From contig NZ_HG005297.1 of NCBI RefSeq assembly GCF_000455285.1, forward strand, positions 19,249 to 62,771: a stretch of DNA of 43,523 nucleotides, read 5' to 3'. A program made the translations under genes and the position numbers. The stretch's first letter is position 1, and the number at the start of each line of letters is the position of its first letter. Shown here one piece after another: positions 27,018 to 35,235 of this stretch. This DNA is from Candidatus Stoquefichus massiliensis AP9 (lineage in GTDB: Bacteria; Bacillota_I; Bacilli_A; Erysipelotrichales; Coprobacillaceae). Below the pieces are notes generated by a model. The model saw only the letters and a program-made list of their open reading frames with translations, had not been told where the DNA came from and searched no databases.

Positions 27018-28619
27018 TTAGCCATTCAGCTGATCTTTATATTCTAAATATTCATCATAAGTAGAAAGACGATCAATAAATCCATTTTGATTAAATTCAA
27101 TAACTCTATTTGCAACAGTTTGAACAAACTGATGGTCATGAGATGTAAATAAGATATTTTCTTTAAAACGCATCAAACCTTCATTTAATGCCTGAATAGA
27201 TTCTAAATCAAGATGGTTTGTTGGTTCATCCAAAATAAGGACATTACAATTTGCCATCATCATCTTCGCTAGCATACATCTCACTTTTTCTCCTCCAGAT
27301 AAGACATTTGCCTTTTTCAAAGCTTCTTCACCTGAGAAAAGAACTCTTCCTAGCCATCCTCTTAAATCCTGATCATAGACATCTTCATCAGTAAATTGAC
27401 GTAACCAATCAACAAGTGTAAGATCGCAATTTTCAAAATACTCATTATTATCTTTTGGAAAATAAGACTGTGATGTTGTTACACCCCATTGGAATGTTCC
27501 TTCATAGTCTGTAATTTCTCCAGTAATAATTTTAAAGAAAGATGTCACAGCTAATTCATGTTCACCTACAAAAGCAATTTTATCCTTTGGATTTACAGAA
27601 AATGATAAATGATTCAATATTTTTTCACCATTTACTTCATAAGATAAATTTTCTACATTTAAAACAATATTTCCCACTTCTCTATCGGGTGTAAAACCAA
27701 TAAATGGATATCTTCTTAATGATGGTTTAATATCTACCATTTCTAAATTATCTAATAACTTCTTACGTGATGTTGCTTGTTTTGCTTTTGAAGCATTTGC
27801 ACTAAAACGCGCAATAAACTCTTCTAATTCCTTCTTTTTTGCTTCAGCTTTCTTATTAAGATCCTTAGCCTGTTTAATCATCATTTGCGAATATTCATAC
27901 CAAAAATCATAATTTCCTACATAAAGCTGAATTTTGCTAAAATCAATATCAGCAATATGAGTACAAACCTTGTTTAAAAAATGTCTATCATGAGAAACTA
28001 CAATAACAGTATTAGGAAAATTTAATAAGAAGTTTTCTAACCAGTTAATACTTTTAATATCTAAATGGTTTGTCGGTTCATCTAATAAAAGAATATCTGG
28101 ATTTCCAAATAATGCCTGTGCTAATAAAACCTTCACTTTTTGCTGATCACCTAGTTCTCTCATCAATAAATGATGATATTCACCAGTGACCCCTAATCCA
28201 TTAAGTAAGATTTCAGCATCAGTTTCAGCATTCCAACCATCCATTTCCATAAATTCACCTTCAAGTTCAGCTAATTCAATACCATCTTCATCATTAAAAT
28301 CAGCTTTGCTATAAAGTTCTTCTTTTCTAACCATAATTTCATATAAACGTTTATTTCCCATCAGTACAGTCTTGAGGACTTCATCATCATCATAAGCAAA
28401 ATGATCCTGTTTTAAAACAGATAATCTTTGACCTGGTGTCATGATAACCTCACCTTTATTAGGTTCTATCTCGCCAGATAATATTTTTAAAAAAGTTGAT
28501 TTTCCTGCCCCATTTGCACCAATGATTCCATAGCAGTTTCCTTCTGTAAACTGTATTGAAACATTTTCAAACAAAGCTCTATCACCATATCTTAATGTTA
28601 CATTTTGTGTTGATATCAT
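27018..28619 (-). CDS. ABC-F family ATPase (YkpA/YbiT type)
   Basis: A 533-residue ABC-F protein: two nucleotide-binding domains joined by a charged linker (about 240-290), no membrane segments. Members act on ribosomes. NBD1 has a full Walker A, GANGAGKST (34-42), and Walker B LLLDEPTNHLD (177-187). Its signature is degenerate, LGDQQ (156-160), instead of LSGGQ. NBD2 has LSGGE (440-444) and Walker B LILDEPTNHLD, but its Walker A reads VGEHELAVTS (351-360) without the P-loop lysine. The two defects fall on the same composite ATP site, leaving one canonical site. Short length and the opening MISTQNVTLRYGDRALFENV place it with YkpA/YbiT rather than with antibiotic-resistance ABC-Fs. GGAGAAATAG precedes the start. 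Confidence 0.92.
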   Translation of the reverse strand: MISTQNVTLRYGDRALFENVSIQFTEGNCYGIIGANGAGKSTFLKILSGEIEPNKGEVIMTPGQRLSVLKQDHFAYDDDEVLKTVLMGNKRLYEIMVRKEELYSKADFNDEDGIELAELEGEFMEMDGWNAETDAEILLNGLGVTGEYHHLLMRELGDQQKVKVLLAQALFGNPDILLLDEPTNHLDIKSINWLENFLLNFPNTVIVVSHDRHFLNKVCTHIADIDFSKIQLYVGNYDFWYEYSQMMIKQAKDLNKKAEAKKKELEEFIARFSANASKAKQATSRKKLLDNLEMVDIKPSLRRYPFIGFTPDREVGNIVLNVENLSYEVNGEKILNHLSFSVNPKDKIAFVGEHELAVTSFFKIITGEITDYEGTFQWGVTTSQSYFPKDNNEYFENCDLTLVDWLRQFTDEDVYDQDLRGWLGRVLFSGEEALKKANVLSGGEKVRCMLAKMMMANCNVLILDEPTNHLDLESIQALNEGLMRFKENILFTSHDHQFVQTVANRVIEFNQNGFIDRLSTYDEYLEYKDQLNG

Positions 28620-28647
28620 CTCTATTTCTCCTTTTACAATCCATCTT

Positions 28648-28675
28648 ATTATACATGAATAAATATATTTTTCAA
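28648..28675 (-). promoter_or_regulatory. Promoter of the ABC-F gene
   Basis: TTGAAA (28670-28675) and a perfect TATAAT (28648-28653), 16 bases apart on the minus strand, about 30 bases before the ABC-F start. Confidence 0.65.
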
Positions 28676-28725
28676 CTTAACCTTTACTTTTTTAAGAAAG
28701 CTTCTTTCATAATATTTTGTGTTGA

Positions 28726-30120
28726 TTAGTTTTGTACAGTATGATGAAATGTTGGTGAATATTGATTGATTGCTTCAAACTGATAACCTTTTTTGATAAG
28801 ATGATCTAATATTGCAGGTAGCGACTTAACAGTATTACTCTGCCCTGAACTATCATGCATTAAAAACATAATATCTTCTTGATCTCCTATTTCTTCTACT
28901 GCTTTCTTTTTTAACCCGTCTACTGTTTTTATTCCTTCACCATCCCCATTGATAGATGTCCAGTCATAATACTGATAACCAAGGTCTATGACTTTTTTAG
29001 TAAGGCGTTTCATAATTCCTACATTGTATTTTTTTGATACAAGATTACTTGAGCCTCCTGGAAAACGTATAAACTTTGTTTCTATTCCTGTTTGTTTATA
29101 AACAACTTCTTTTATTTTATTTAAATCATTAATATAGTTTTTGAGTGAACTATAAATCAGTTCATAATCATGACTATAGGTGTGTAAGCCGATTGTATGA
29201 CCTTTCTGATGTGCTTCTTTAATATAATGAAAATCTTGAGGTGATGTTCCTGTCACAAAAAATGTTGCTTTGATATGATATTCATCAAGTATTTTTAAAA
29301 TTTTAGCTGTATTATTCGAGGGCCCATCATCAAATGTTAAATAACACACTTTTTGACCATCTCGTTTTGCTTCTCGATTATCATACTGACTTAAGACTTC
29401 TATTATCCTTGTATATGTTTCTTGATTACCTGAATCATCTTCAACACGATAATAGACTTCATATTCTCCAATTTTACGAATATTTAACTTTGAATCATCA
29501 ATGGTCAGTTTAGGATTCTTATCATGATCATCTTTTAATATGACACCCTTTTTTAAATCAATTTGATCACCTATCAATATTGTCATTTTCTCTATTCCTT
29601 GAATAGTCGGTGCTTCACTATCTTTTTCTTCAACTAAGACATAAGCATTCTTTTCTGTTTTATTTTCATATTCATCTTCTACAACTACAATCACTCGATA
29701 TGTCTTCATTTCATTAAAGATATAATCTTCTTTAAAATAAACAATTGTTTTGGAATCATCTTGTATATTTTTGACCAATGACTCTGGATTGACTTTTTCA
29801 TTTCTTAGAATTTTTGTATTAATAGTTTCAAATTGAGGAGGTATTTTATCATCAATAAATATTTTTAATGTAAATGTACGTTTTCGATAAATATATTCTA
29901 TTTTATATTCTCCTAGTTTTTCATTATTCACATGACTTTGAATTTCTAATTCCTCTATATCCATATGTGAAACTTCTTCAATATAATCATATGGTTTGAC
30001 TTCTTCATATAAAGAAAGATGTATTTCATTATGAATAAAATGAATACGTGGCTGTTGAGAAATATAGAATAAACCTGCTATTGTAAGAACTGCTATAAAA
30101 GAAAAAAAGAACTTTTTCAT
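28726..30120 (-). CDS. Secreted polysaccharide deacetylase with Ig-like domains
   Basis: A 464-residue exported enzyme. It starts with a signal/anchor (KKFFFSFIAVLTIAGLFYIS). Residues ~30-240 are a chain of beta-rich, DUF5011-like bacterial Ig repeats (e.g. 'PTIQGIEKMTILIGDQIDLKKG', with YEVYYRVEDDSGN). The C-terminal half is a NodB-homology domain with TFDDGPS (catalytic Asp and metal-binding Asp), HTYSHDY (metal-binding His pair) and FRFPGGSSN. This layout fits a peptidoglycan N-acetylglucosamine deacetylase of the PgdA/PdaC group. It acts outside the membrane on wall sugar. The start at 30120 has GGTGAT seven bases upstream. It follows murE by about 50 bases, so both concern the wall. Confidence 0.88.
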   Translation of the reverse strand: MKKFFFSFIAVLTIAGLFYISQQPRIHFIHNEIHLSLYEEVKPYDYIEEVSHMDIEELEIQSHVNNEKLGEYKIEYIYRKRTFTLKIFIDDKIPPQFETINTKILRNEKVNPESLVKNIQDDSKTIVYFKEDYIFNEMKTYRVIVVVEDEYENKTEKNAYVLVEEKDSEAPTIQGIEKMTILIGDQIDLKKGVILKDDHDKNPKLTIDDSKLNIRKIGEYEVYYRVEDDSGNQETYTRIIEVLSQYDNREAKRDGQKVCYLTFDDGPSNNTAKILKILDEYHIKATFFVTGTSPQDFHYIKEAHQKGHTIGLHTYSHDYELIYSSLKNYINDLNKIKEVVYKQTGIETKFIRFPGGSSNLVSKKYNVGIMKRLTKKVIDLGYQYYDWTSINGDGEGIKTVDGLKKKAVEEIGDQEDIMFLMHDSSGQSNTVKSLPAILDHLIKKGYQFEAINQYSPTFHHTVQN

Positions 30121-30167
30121 ATGTATCACCAAGATACTATATGCAAAAATATTCTTTTTCAGTCCAA

Positions 30168-31619
30168 TTATTGAAAATAATTTTCAATTATTTCTTTTTC
30201 ACTAAATGGTAAAGGCTCTTTATCAATAATCTGATAATCTTCATGCCCTTTTCCTAAACACAGAATGACATCTCCATCCTGTGCATGTGACAAAGCATAA
30301 TGAATTGCTTCCTGACGATCCTCAATAATCACATAATCACCTTCAGCTCTCTTAATCCCTGTCACGATATCCTGACAAATCTTATGAATATCCTCACCTC
30401 GAGGATTATCAGCAGTAACAACTGAGAAAGCCTGATACTTTGCAACGATTTCCCCCACATCATAGCGGCGTTGCACATCACGATGTCCACCTGCTCCATA
30501 GACACAATAAATCTGATGAGGCTTATATTCCTCAATTGTCGCAAGAATGCTTTCAAAAGAAAGAGGATTGTGAGCATAATCAATCATCACTGTATATTTT
30601 TGTTCAACGGGCACAATCTCAACACGCCCTCTTACACGAACTTGTTTTAAGGCTTCCTGAATATAAGGAACATCAATATGAAGTAAATAACAAATCATTA
30701 TAGCTACTAAAGAATTATAAACACTAAAATTACCTGGGATGTCTGTTTCAAACTGACCATCAACAAGTCCACTTGTCTGAAACTTCACCCCCAATGTTCC
30801 CACACCACGACACAAATGAATATGAGAGGCTTGTAAATCGCTGTCTTTTTCAATAGAATATGTTTTCTTTATACACTTGACACCATTAATCATCTCTTCA
30901 TAATGAGAATCGTCTTTATTAAAGATACCGATTTTACACATTTGAAATAATTTTTTCTTACATGCCATATAATGCTCAAATGAATGATGTTCATGTTCTC
31001 CTATATGATCAGGCGATAAATTTGTAAAAACACCATAATCAAAATCAATCCCTGCAACACGATTTAACATTAATCCCTGAGAAGAAACTTCCATCACACA
31101 GTATTCACAACCATTTTCAACCATTTCATTCATTAATCTTTGTAATTCAAATGATTCAGGCGTTGTATTCTTTGTTTTCCTCAATTCACCATTAATCAGT
31201 GATCCAATTGTTCCAATAATACCAACCTTTTTATGTGCTTTATTTAAGATTGATTCTACCATATAAGATGTTGTTGTCTTGCCCTTTGTTCCAGTAATAC
31301 CAATAACTGTCATCTTACGACTAGGATGATCAAAAAATGCACATGATAATAATGCTAAAGCAATTCTAGCATCTTCAACTTGTAGATATGTGATTCCATC
31401 CTGATAAGGAACATCCTTTTCAATAATAATGGTCGTTGCACCTTTTTGAATCACATCATTAATGAAATCATGTCCATCAACATTAGCACCTGGTATACAT
31501 ACAAATAAACTATCCTGTTGAACTGTTCGTGAATCATAATCTATTTGACTCACAAACTGATTTAAATTTCCTTGAATAAAATCATAATCTATTTCTTTTA
31601 ATAATTGTTTTAATTTCAT
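30168..31619 (-). CDS. murE: UDP-MurNAc-tripeptide synthetase, DAP-type motif
   Basis: A 483-residue Mur ligase that adds the third amino acid to the peptidoglycan precursor. Domains in order: an N-terminal UDP-binding part (DSRTVQQDSLFVCIPG), the ATP-binding centre VIGITGTKGKTTTSYMVESIL, TTPESFELQRLM, SPDHIGEHEHHSFEHY (with Lys in MACKKKLF), DYAHNPLSF, and the substrate loop TADNPRGEDI. DNPR is the motif of meso-diaminopimelate-adding MurE; lysine-adding enzymes have a different loop. The start at 31619 is preceded by AGGTGAGAAAA; a GTG three codons earlier overlaps that site. It follows the terminator of the PTS-like gene, so probably has its own promoter. Confidence 0.95.
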   Translation of the reverse strand: MKLKQLLKEIDYDFIQGNLNQFVSQIDYDSRTVQQDSLFVCIPGANVDGHDFINDVIQKGATTIIIEKDVPYQDGITYLQVEDARIALALLSCAFFDHPSRKMTVIGITGTKGKTTTSYMVESILNKAHKKVGIIGTIGSLINGELRKTKNTTPESFELQRLMNEMVENGCEYCVMEVSSQGLMLNRVAGIDFDYGVFTNLSPDHIGEHEHHSFEHYMACKKKLFQMCKIGIFNKDDSHYEEMINGVKCIKKTYSIEKDSDLQASHIHLCRGVGTLGVKFQTSGLVDGQFETDIPGNFSVYNSLVAIMICYLLHIDVPYIQEALKQVRVRGRVEIVPVEQKYTVMIDYAHNPLSFESILATIEEYKPHQIYCVYGAGGHRDVQRRYDVGEIVAKYQAFSVVTADNPRGEDIHKICQDIVTGIKRAEGDYVIIEDRQEAIHYALSHAQDGDVILCLGKGHEDYQIIDKEPLPFSEKEIIENYFQ

Positions 31620-31664
31620 TTTTCTCACCTGTTCTCATTATATCTTTTTTCTTTTATAAAAGAA

Positions 31665-31688
31665 AGAAAAAATCATCCATAGATGATT
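31665..31688 (-). terminator. Terminator overlapping the stop codon of the PTS IIC-like gene
   Basis: AATCATC (31682-31688 read on the minus strand) pairs with GATGATT (31671-31677) around a four-base loop and runs into TTTTTTC. The 5' arm begins inside the TAA stop codon of the upstream gene. Confidence 0.8.
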
Positions 31689-32706
31689 ATAATCTTGTTA
31701 ATTTTAAATCTCCACTTTTTATATAATTTAATTTACGAAAAGCCTTATACATACTCCAACAAATAGCTATTGGAAGTAATACATCAACAATAATTAAAGG
31801 TAGCCAAAAATGATTTCCCATGACTTGAATACATTCTAATAAACCAACAAGTCCAGCTGTCCCCATACCAGAACCAACTGCAGTACATTGAATTTGCAAA
31901 ATAGCAGATGAGATAACACCTGATACTAAGCTCGCAACAATAGGAGGCACCCAAATAATAGGTCTTTTTACAATGTTTTTAAATTGTAACATACTTGTTC
32001 CAACCCCAATAGCAATCACATCTCCAATTTCATTATCTTCCATTGACATAATAGCTAAACCTACCATCTGAGCACAGCAACCTGCTAAAGCCGCACCTGC
32101 TGCTAAACCATTCAATCCTAACATAATACCAATTGCTGCAGAAGATATTGGTGCAGTTAATGCCATACCCATAAGAACTGCTACAATCATTCCCATTAAA
32201 AAAGGTTGCATTGTTACTCCTTGATTAATCAAATCACCAATCCAAACAATGAGTTGTGAAATATATGGACCAATAAACTTTGTTATAAAACCTGCACACA
32301 TTATTGATGTGAATGGTACTAATAAAATATCCAAAGGCGTCTTATCTTGAACAAGTCTTGTCGCTTCAATCGCTAAAATAACTGCTAAATACGCTGATAC
32401 AGGATTACCAACAGCAACTGATACATTCTGACCAGAAATTGAAAATGTCCCTGCTCCAATTGCTCCAGCAATAACTGCTGATATCATATTTAAACCCTTA
32501 GCATCTAAAACAACACCAATACCAACACCAATTGCTGGCCCCATTAAATAAGTTGCTAATTGTCCCCAATGAGCAAGTTCTCCCCAATGAACAGCAGCTC
32601 CTATTTGTTTAAGAATTGTTCCAATAATTAAACTTGCAAAAAAACCATATGCCATTCCATTAAGTGTTTTAACAACATAATTTTCTTTCTGTGATGCACG
32701 TGCCAT
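31687..32706 (-). CDS. PTS_EIIC_2-family membrane permease
   Basis: A 339-residue, very hydrophobic protein with about nine or ten membrane segments (for example YGFFASLIIGTILKQIGAAV, GPAIGVGIGVVLDAKGLNM, FLMGMIVAVLMGMALTAP, GLAAGAALAGCCAQMVGLAI). The sequence fits the PTS_EIIC_2 group, IIC-like proteins often encoded alone in Bacillota without IIA or IIB genes. Substrate is unknown; with no phosphotransfer partner nearby it may work as a facilitator or borrow other PTS proteins. GGAGG lies before the ATG. It follows the MATE gene by 16 bases. Confidence 0.82.
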   Translation of the reverse strand: MARASQKENYVVKTLNGMAYGFFASLIIGTILKQIGAAVHWGELAHWGQLATYLMGPAIGVGIGVVLDAKGLNMISAVIAGAIGAGTFSISGQNVSVAVGNPVSAYLAVILAIEATRLVQDKTPLDILLVPFTSIMCAGFITKFIGPYISQLIVWIGDLINQGVTMQPFLMGMIVAVLMGMALTAPISSAAIGIMLGLNGLAAGAALAGCCAQMVGLAIMSMEDNEIGDVIAIGVGTSMLQFKNIVKRPIIWVPPIVASLVSGVISSAILQIQCTAVGSGMGTAGLVGLLECIQVMGNHFWLPLIIVDVLLPIAICWSMYKAFRKLNYIKSGDLKLTRL

Positions 32707-32722
32707 TATCTTTCCTCCTTTT

Positions 32723-34093
32723 TTATGAATAAACTGTATCCTGTGTTAATGTCATATTTTTAGCCCAACGTCCTTTTTTAAAGAAGTATGTTGCCACAAA
32801 TAATTTTATCAAATCACACGATTCTACAATTGCAAATAACCCAATCAATGGAATACCTGTAAAAACAGACAAGATGGTAGAAAGCAGAACTCCTGCACAC
32901 CATAAAAAACCAGAATCCATTAACATTGTTGAAAAAGTATCTCCACCAGCCCTTAATGTAAAGAAAATACAAACATTATACACATAGATTGGCAGTAATA
33001 AAGATTTAATTCTTAATAAAATCACTATTGTTTCCTTAATAATATCTTCAACGTTATAAAATGATGCTATTAATGGAGCAACACTTACAAAAATAACACT
33101 AATAGTTAAGCCTATCATAACACCAAATGCTAATAACTTATAAGCATTAGACTTAGCTTCAGCAATTTGATTTGCGCCCAATCGATTCCCAATCAAGATA
33201 GAAATGGCACTTGATAAACCTCCAAATACAATATAAGCAATTTGCATTACTGTATCAACAACACTAATCGCTGAAATTAAACTTTCATCACAACGCATAT
33301 AAGATAAAAAAATCATTGCTAAACCTAATGAAAAAAATATTTCATTAGCAGTCAGTGGAATGGCTTTCCTTATCATAGAGCGAATAAGTGAAAAATCAAG
33401 ATGATACAATTCTCTCAGTGAGAAAGTAAAGAAGTGTTTTTTTCTCATTAAAATGATCAGATATATAAACATTTCTAAGAATCTCGCAATAGCAGTTGCT
33501 ATGGCTGCACCTTGAACTCCAAGTGCAGGAAAGCCAAAATTACCAAAAATCAATATATAATTTAATGTTGTATTCGTCGCAACTGTTAACATCCCTACAC
33601 CTAACTGTATCTTATTTATTCCTACAGCACGTAAGGCCATCATAATACTAAAACTAAAAGCATAAGGAATATACGTTAAAACAGCAAATTGGATATAACG
33701 TAAACTCTCGTCAATGACCTCTGGATTAGCAGAAAAAATTTCCATGAGCTGTTTTGGCATAATAATCAAAGCACTCATAAATAGGCAAGCAACTAATAGA
33801 CCACAGGTTAAATTAATATTTAATATTTTTTGACATTTTGTATAATTTTTAGCCCCATAATACTGTGCAATAAATATTCCAGCAGCTCCACATATGCCAA
33901 ACATTGTAGAATTGAATATCAAATAAACTCTATTTGCAACTGTTACTGATGTCAATGCAAGGCTACCAACACTTCCAATCATTATATTATCAATTAAGTT
34001 AACAAAGCTTGTTACAAATTGTTGAGCCATAATTGGTAAGGCGATTGATAATGTTGTAAAGTAGAATGCCTTATTCCCAAAAAACTTTTTCAT
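32723..34093 (-). CDS. MATE-family efflux transporter
   Basis: A 456-residue antiporter with two repeats of six helices. Marks are the N-terminal LPIMAQQFVTSFVNLIDNIMIGSVG and the second-repeat equivalent SAISVVDTVMQIAYIVFGGLSSAISILIGNRLGA. It probably exports cationic or aromatic compounds using a sodium or proton gradient; substrate not predictable. GGGAGG precedes the start, ten bases after the CmpB-like gene, so the two are likely co-transcribed. Confidence 0.93.
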   Translation of the reverse strand: MKKFFGNKAFYFTTLSIALPIMAQQFVTSFVNLIDNIMIGSVGSLALTSVTVANRVYLIFNSTMFGICGAAGIFIAQYYGAKNYTKCQKILNINLTCGLLVACLFMSALIIMPKQLMEIFSANPEVIDESLRYIQFAVLTYIPYAFSFSIMMALRAVGINKIQLGVGMLTVATNTTLNYILIFGNFGFPALGVQGAAIATAIARFLEMFIYLIILMRKKHFFTFSLRELYHLDFSLIRSMIRKAIPLTANEIFFSLGLAMIFLSYMRCDESLISAISVVDTVMQIAYIVFGGLSSAISILIGNRLGANQIAEAKSNAYKLLAFGVMIGLTISVIFVSVAPLIASFYNVEDIIKETIVILLRIKSLLLPIYVYNVCIFFTLRAGGDTFSTMLMDSGFLWCAGVLLSTILSVFTGIPLIGLFAIVESCDLIKLFVATYFFKKGRWAKNMTLTQDTVYS

Positions 34094-34103
34094 ACTTCCT
34101 CCC

Positions 34104-34826
34104 TTATTTCTTTTTCTTCATCAAATGAGGAAAAGCTTTAATAATACGCTTTTCAACAAACTTTGTTTGTTTAATAAATTCCTGATAGATAGGACTATCT
34201 TTGACATTCATATCTTCAATGATATCATATATATTTTGACGACCTGCTTCAAGACCTTCAAATGCTTTAGAAGCATATTCTTCAATTATCTTCACAAATA
34301 TATCCAAACGTTCCTCCAGATGTATTAAAGCAATCACTGTAAAAATCAAATCAATGAACAAGATTGTTGTTAAAAATGTTGCAGTTACAATAAGGAAAAT
34401 AGAGTTATACTGTAATAACCAACTCATGATAGTAGGTTGTACAAACTTAACAGCAATGACACTAAAAAGGCCAAAAACACCAAAACCCTCTAAACAAACT
34501 CTACCATTGACATTAAAAGCCTTATCAGAATAATCCCACCAGCGATGATGATACATAGCTTCCATTGCCCATGATGTAAAATATTCAATCACACAAGCAA
34601 CAAATGCACCCTCGATAAAAATAGATAAATAACTTTCATGATAAGAAAACAATAAAGATACAACAATCGCTCCAACTCCATAAATAGGAACTATTGGACC
34701 ATTCAAAAATCCACTATTTTTCATTTTATTTTTAGTTATAATAGGACAAATAAAAGATTCCCAAATCCATCCACAAAAGCCATAAATAAAAAATGAAACA
34801 ATGAGTGCACCGACATATTTCTCCAT
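34104..34826 (-). CDS. CmpB-family (putative ABC permease) membrane protein
   Basis: A 240-residue protein with about five or six membrane helices in the first 180 residues and a charged cytoplasmic tail. The core 'YGFCGWIWES' followed by FLNGPIVPIYGVGAI and YFTSWAMEAMYHHRWWDYS is diagnostic for the CmpB family (putative ABC-transporter permease), frequent in Erysipelotrichales and Clostridia. Despite its name no ATPase is adjacent, and the function is unknown. AGGAGG lies upstream. The tRNA terminator lies just before it, so its transcription may be partly read-through or from an unseen promoter. Confidence 0.85.
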   Translation of the reverse strand: MEKYVGALIVSFFIYGFCGWIWESFICPIITKNKMKNSGFLNGPIVPIYGVGAIVVSLLFSYHESYLSIFIEGAFVACVIEYFTSWAMEAMYHHRWWDYSDKAFNVNGRVCLEGFGVFGLFSVIAVKFVQPTIMSWLLQYNSIFLIVTATFLTTILFIDLIFTVIALIHLEERLDIFVKIIEEYASKAFEGLEAGRQNIYDIIEDMNVKDSPIYQEFIKQTKFVEKRIIKAFPHLMKKKK

Positions 34827-34847
34827 TATTTTTCCTCCTAATATAAT

Positions 34848-34869
34848 AAAAACGTTACATAAGTAACGT
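34848..34869 (-). terminator. Terminator of the tRNA cluster
   Basis: ACGTTAC and GTAACGT make a perfect 7-bp stem with a four-base loop, followed by TTTTT on the minus strand, just after the tRNA-Ala gene. Confidence 0.82.
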
Positions 34870-34880
34870 ATCTTTACAAT

Positions 34881-34956
34881 TGGTGGAGCTTAGCGGGATC
34901 GAACCGCTGACCTCCTGCGTGCAAAGCAGGCGCTCTCCCATCTGAGCTAAAGCCCC
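34881..34956 (-). tRNA. tRNA-Ala (anticodon TGC)
   Basis: Folds as a 76-base tRNA. The acceptor is GGGGCTT/AAGCTCC (one G-U), the D arm TAGCTCAGATGGGAGAGC, the anticodon stem CCTGC/GCAGG around loop TTTGCAC, and the T arm is GCGGTTCGATCCCGC. CCA is encoded. It is the last gene of the cluster. Confidence 0.97.
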
Positions 34957-34974
34957 AATTCTATAAAATTAATA

Positions 34975-35051
<77 letters not shown>

Positions 35052-35069
35052 ATATTAAACAGAAATTAA

Positions 35070-35146
<77 letters not shown>

Positions 35147-35164
35147 ATTAATGACTGCCCTAAT

Positions 35165-35193
35165 ATATTAGCATAGCACCTATTTTTCGTCAA
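35165..35193 (-). promoter_or_regulatory. Strong promoter of the tRNA cluster
   Basis: TTGACG (35188-35193) and TAATAT (35165-35170) are 17 bases apart on the minus strand, directly before the first tRNA-Ile; TATGC precedes the -10. Confidence 0.8.
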
Positions 35194-35235
35194 TACTTTT
35201 TTGTACTTTTTTATAAAATTGTGAAGATAAGCTTT

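Noticed and set aside
28700-28725. Terminator after the polysaccharide deacetylase gene
   Set aside because: GAAAG/CTTTC can pair but no T-run follows on the minus strand.
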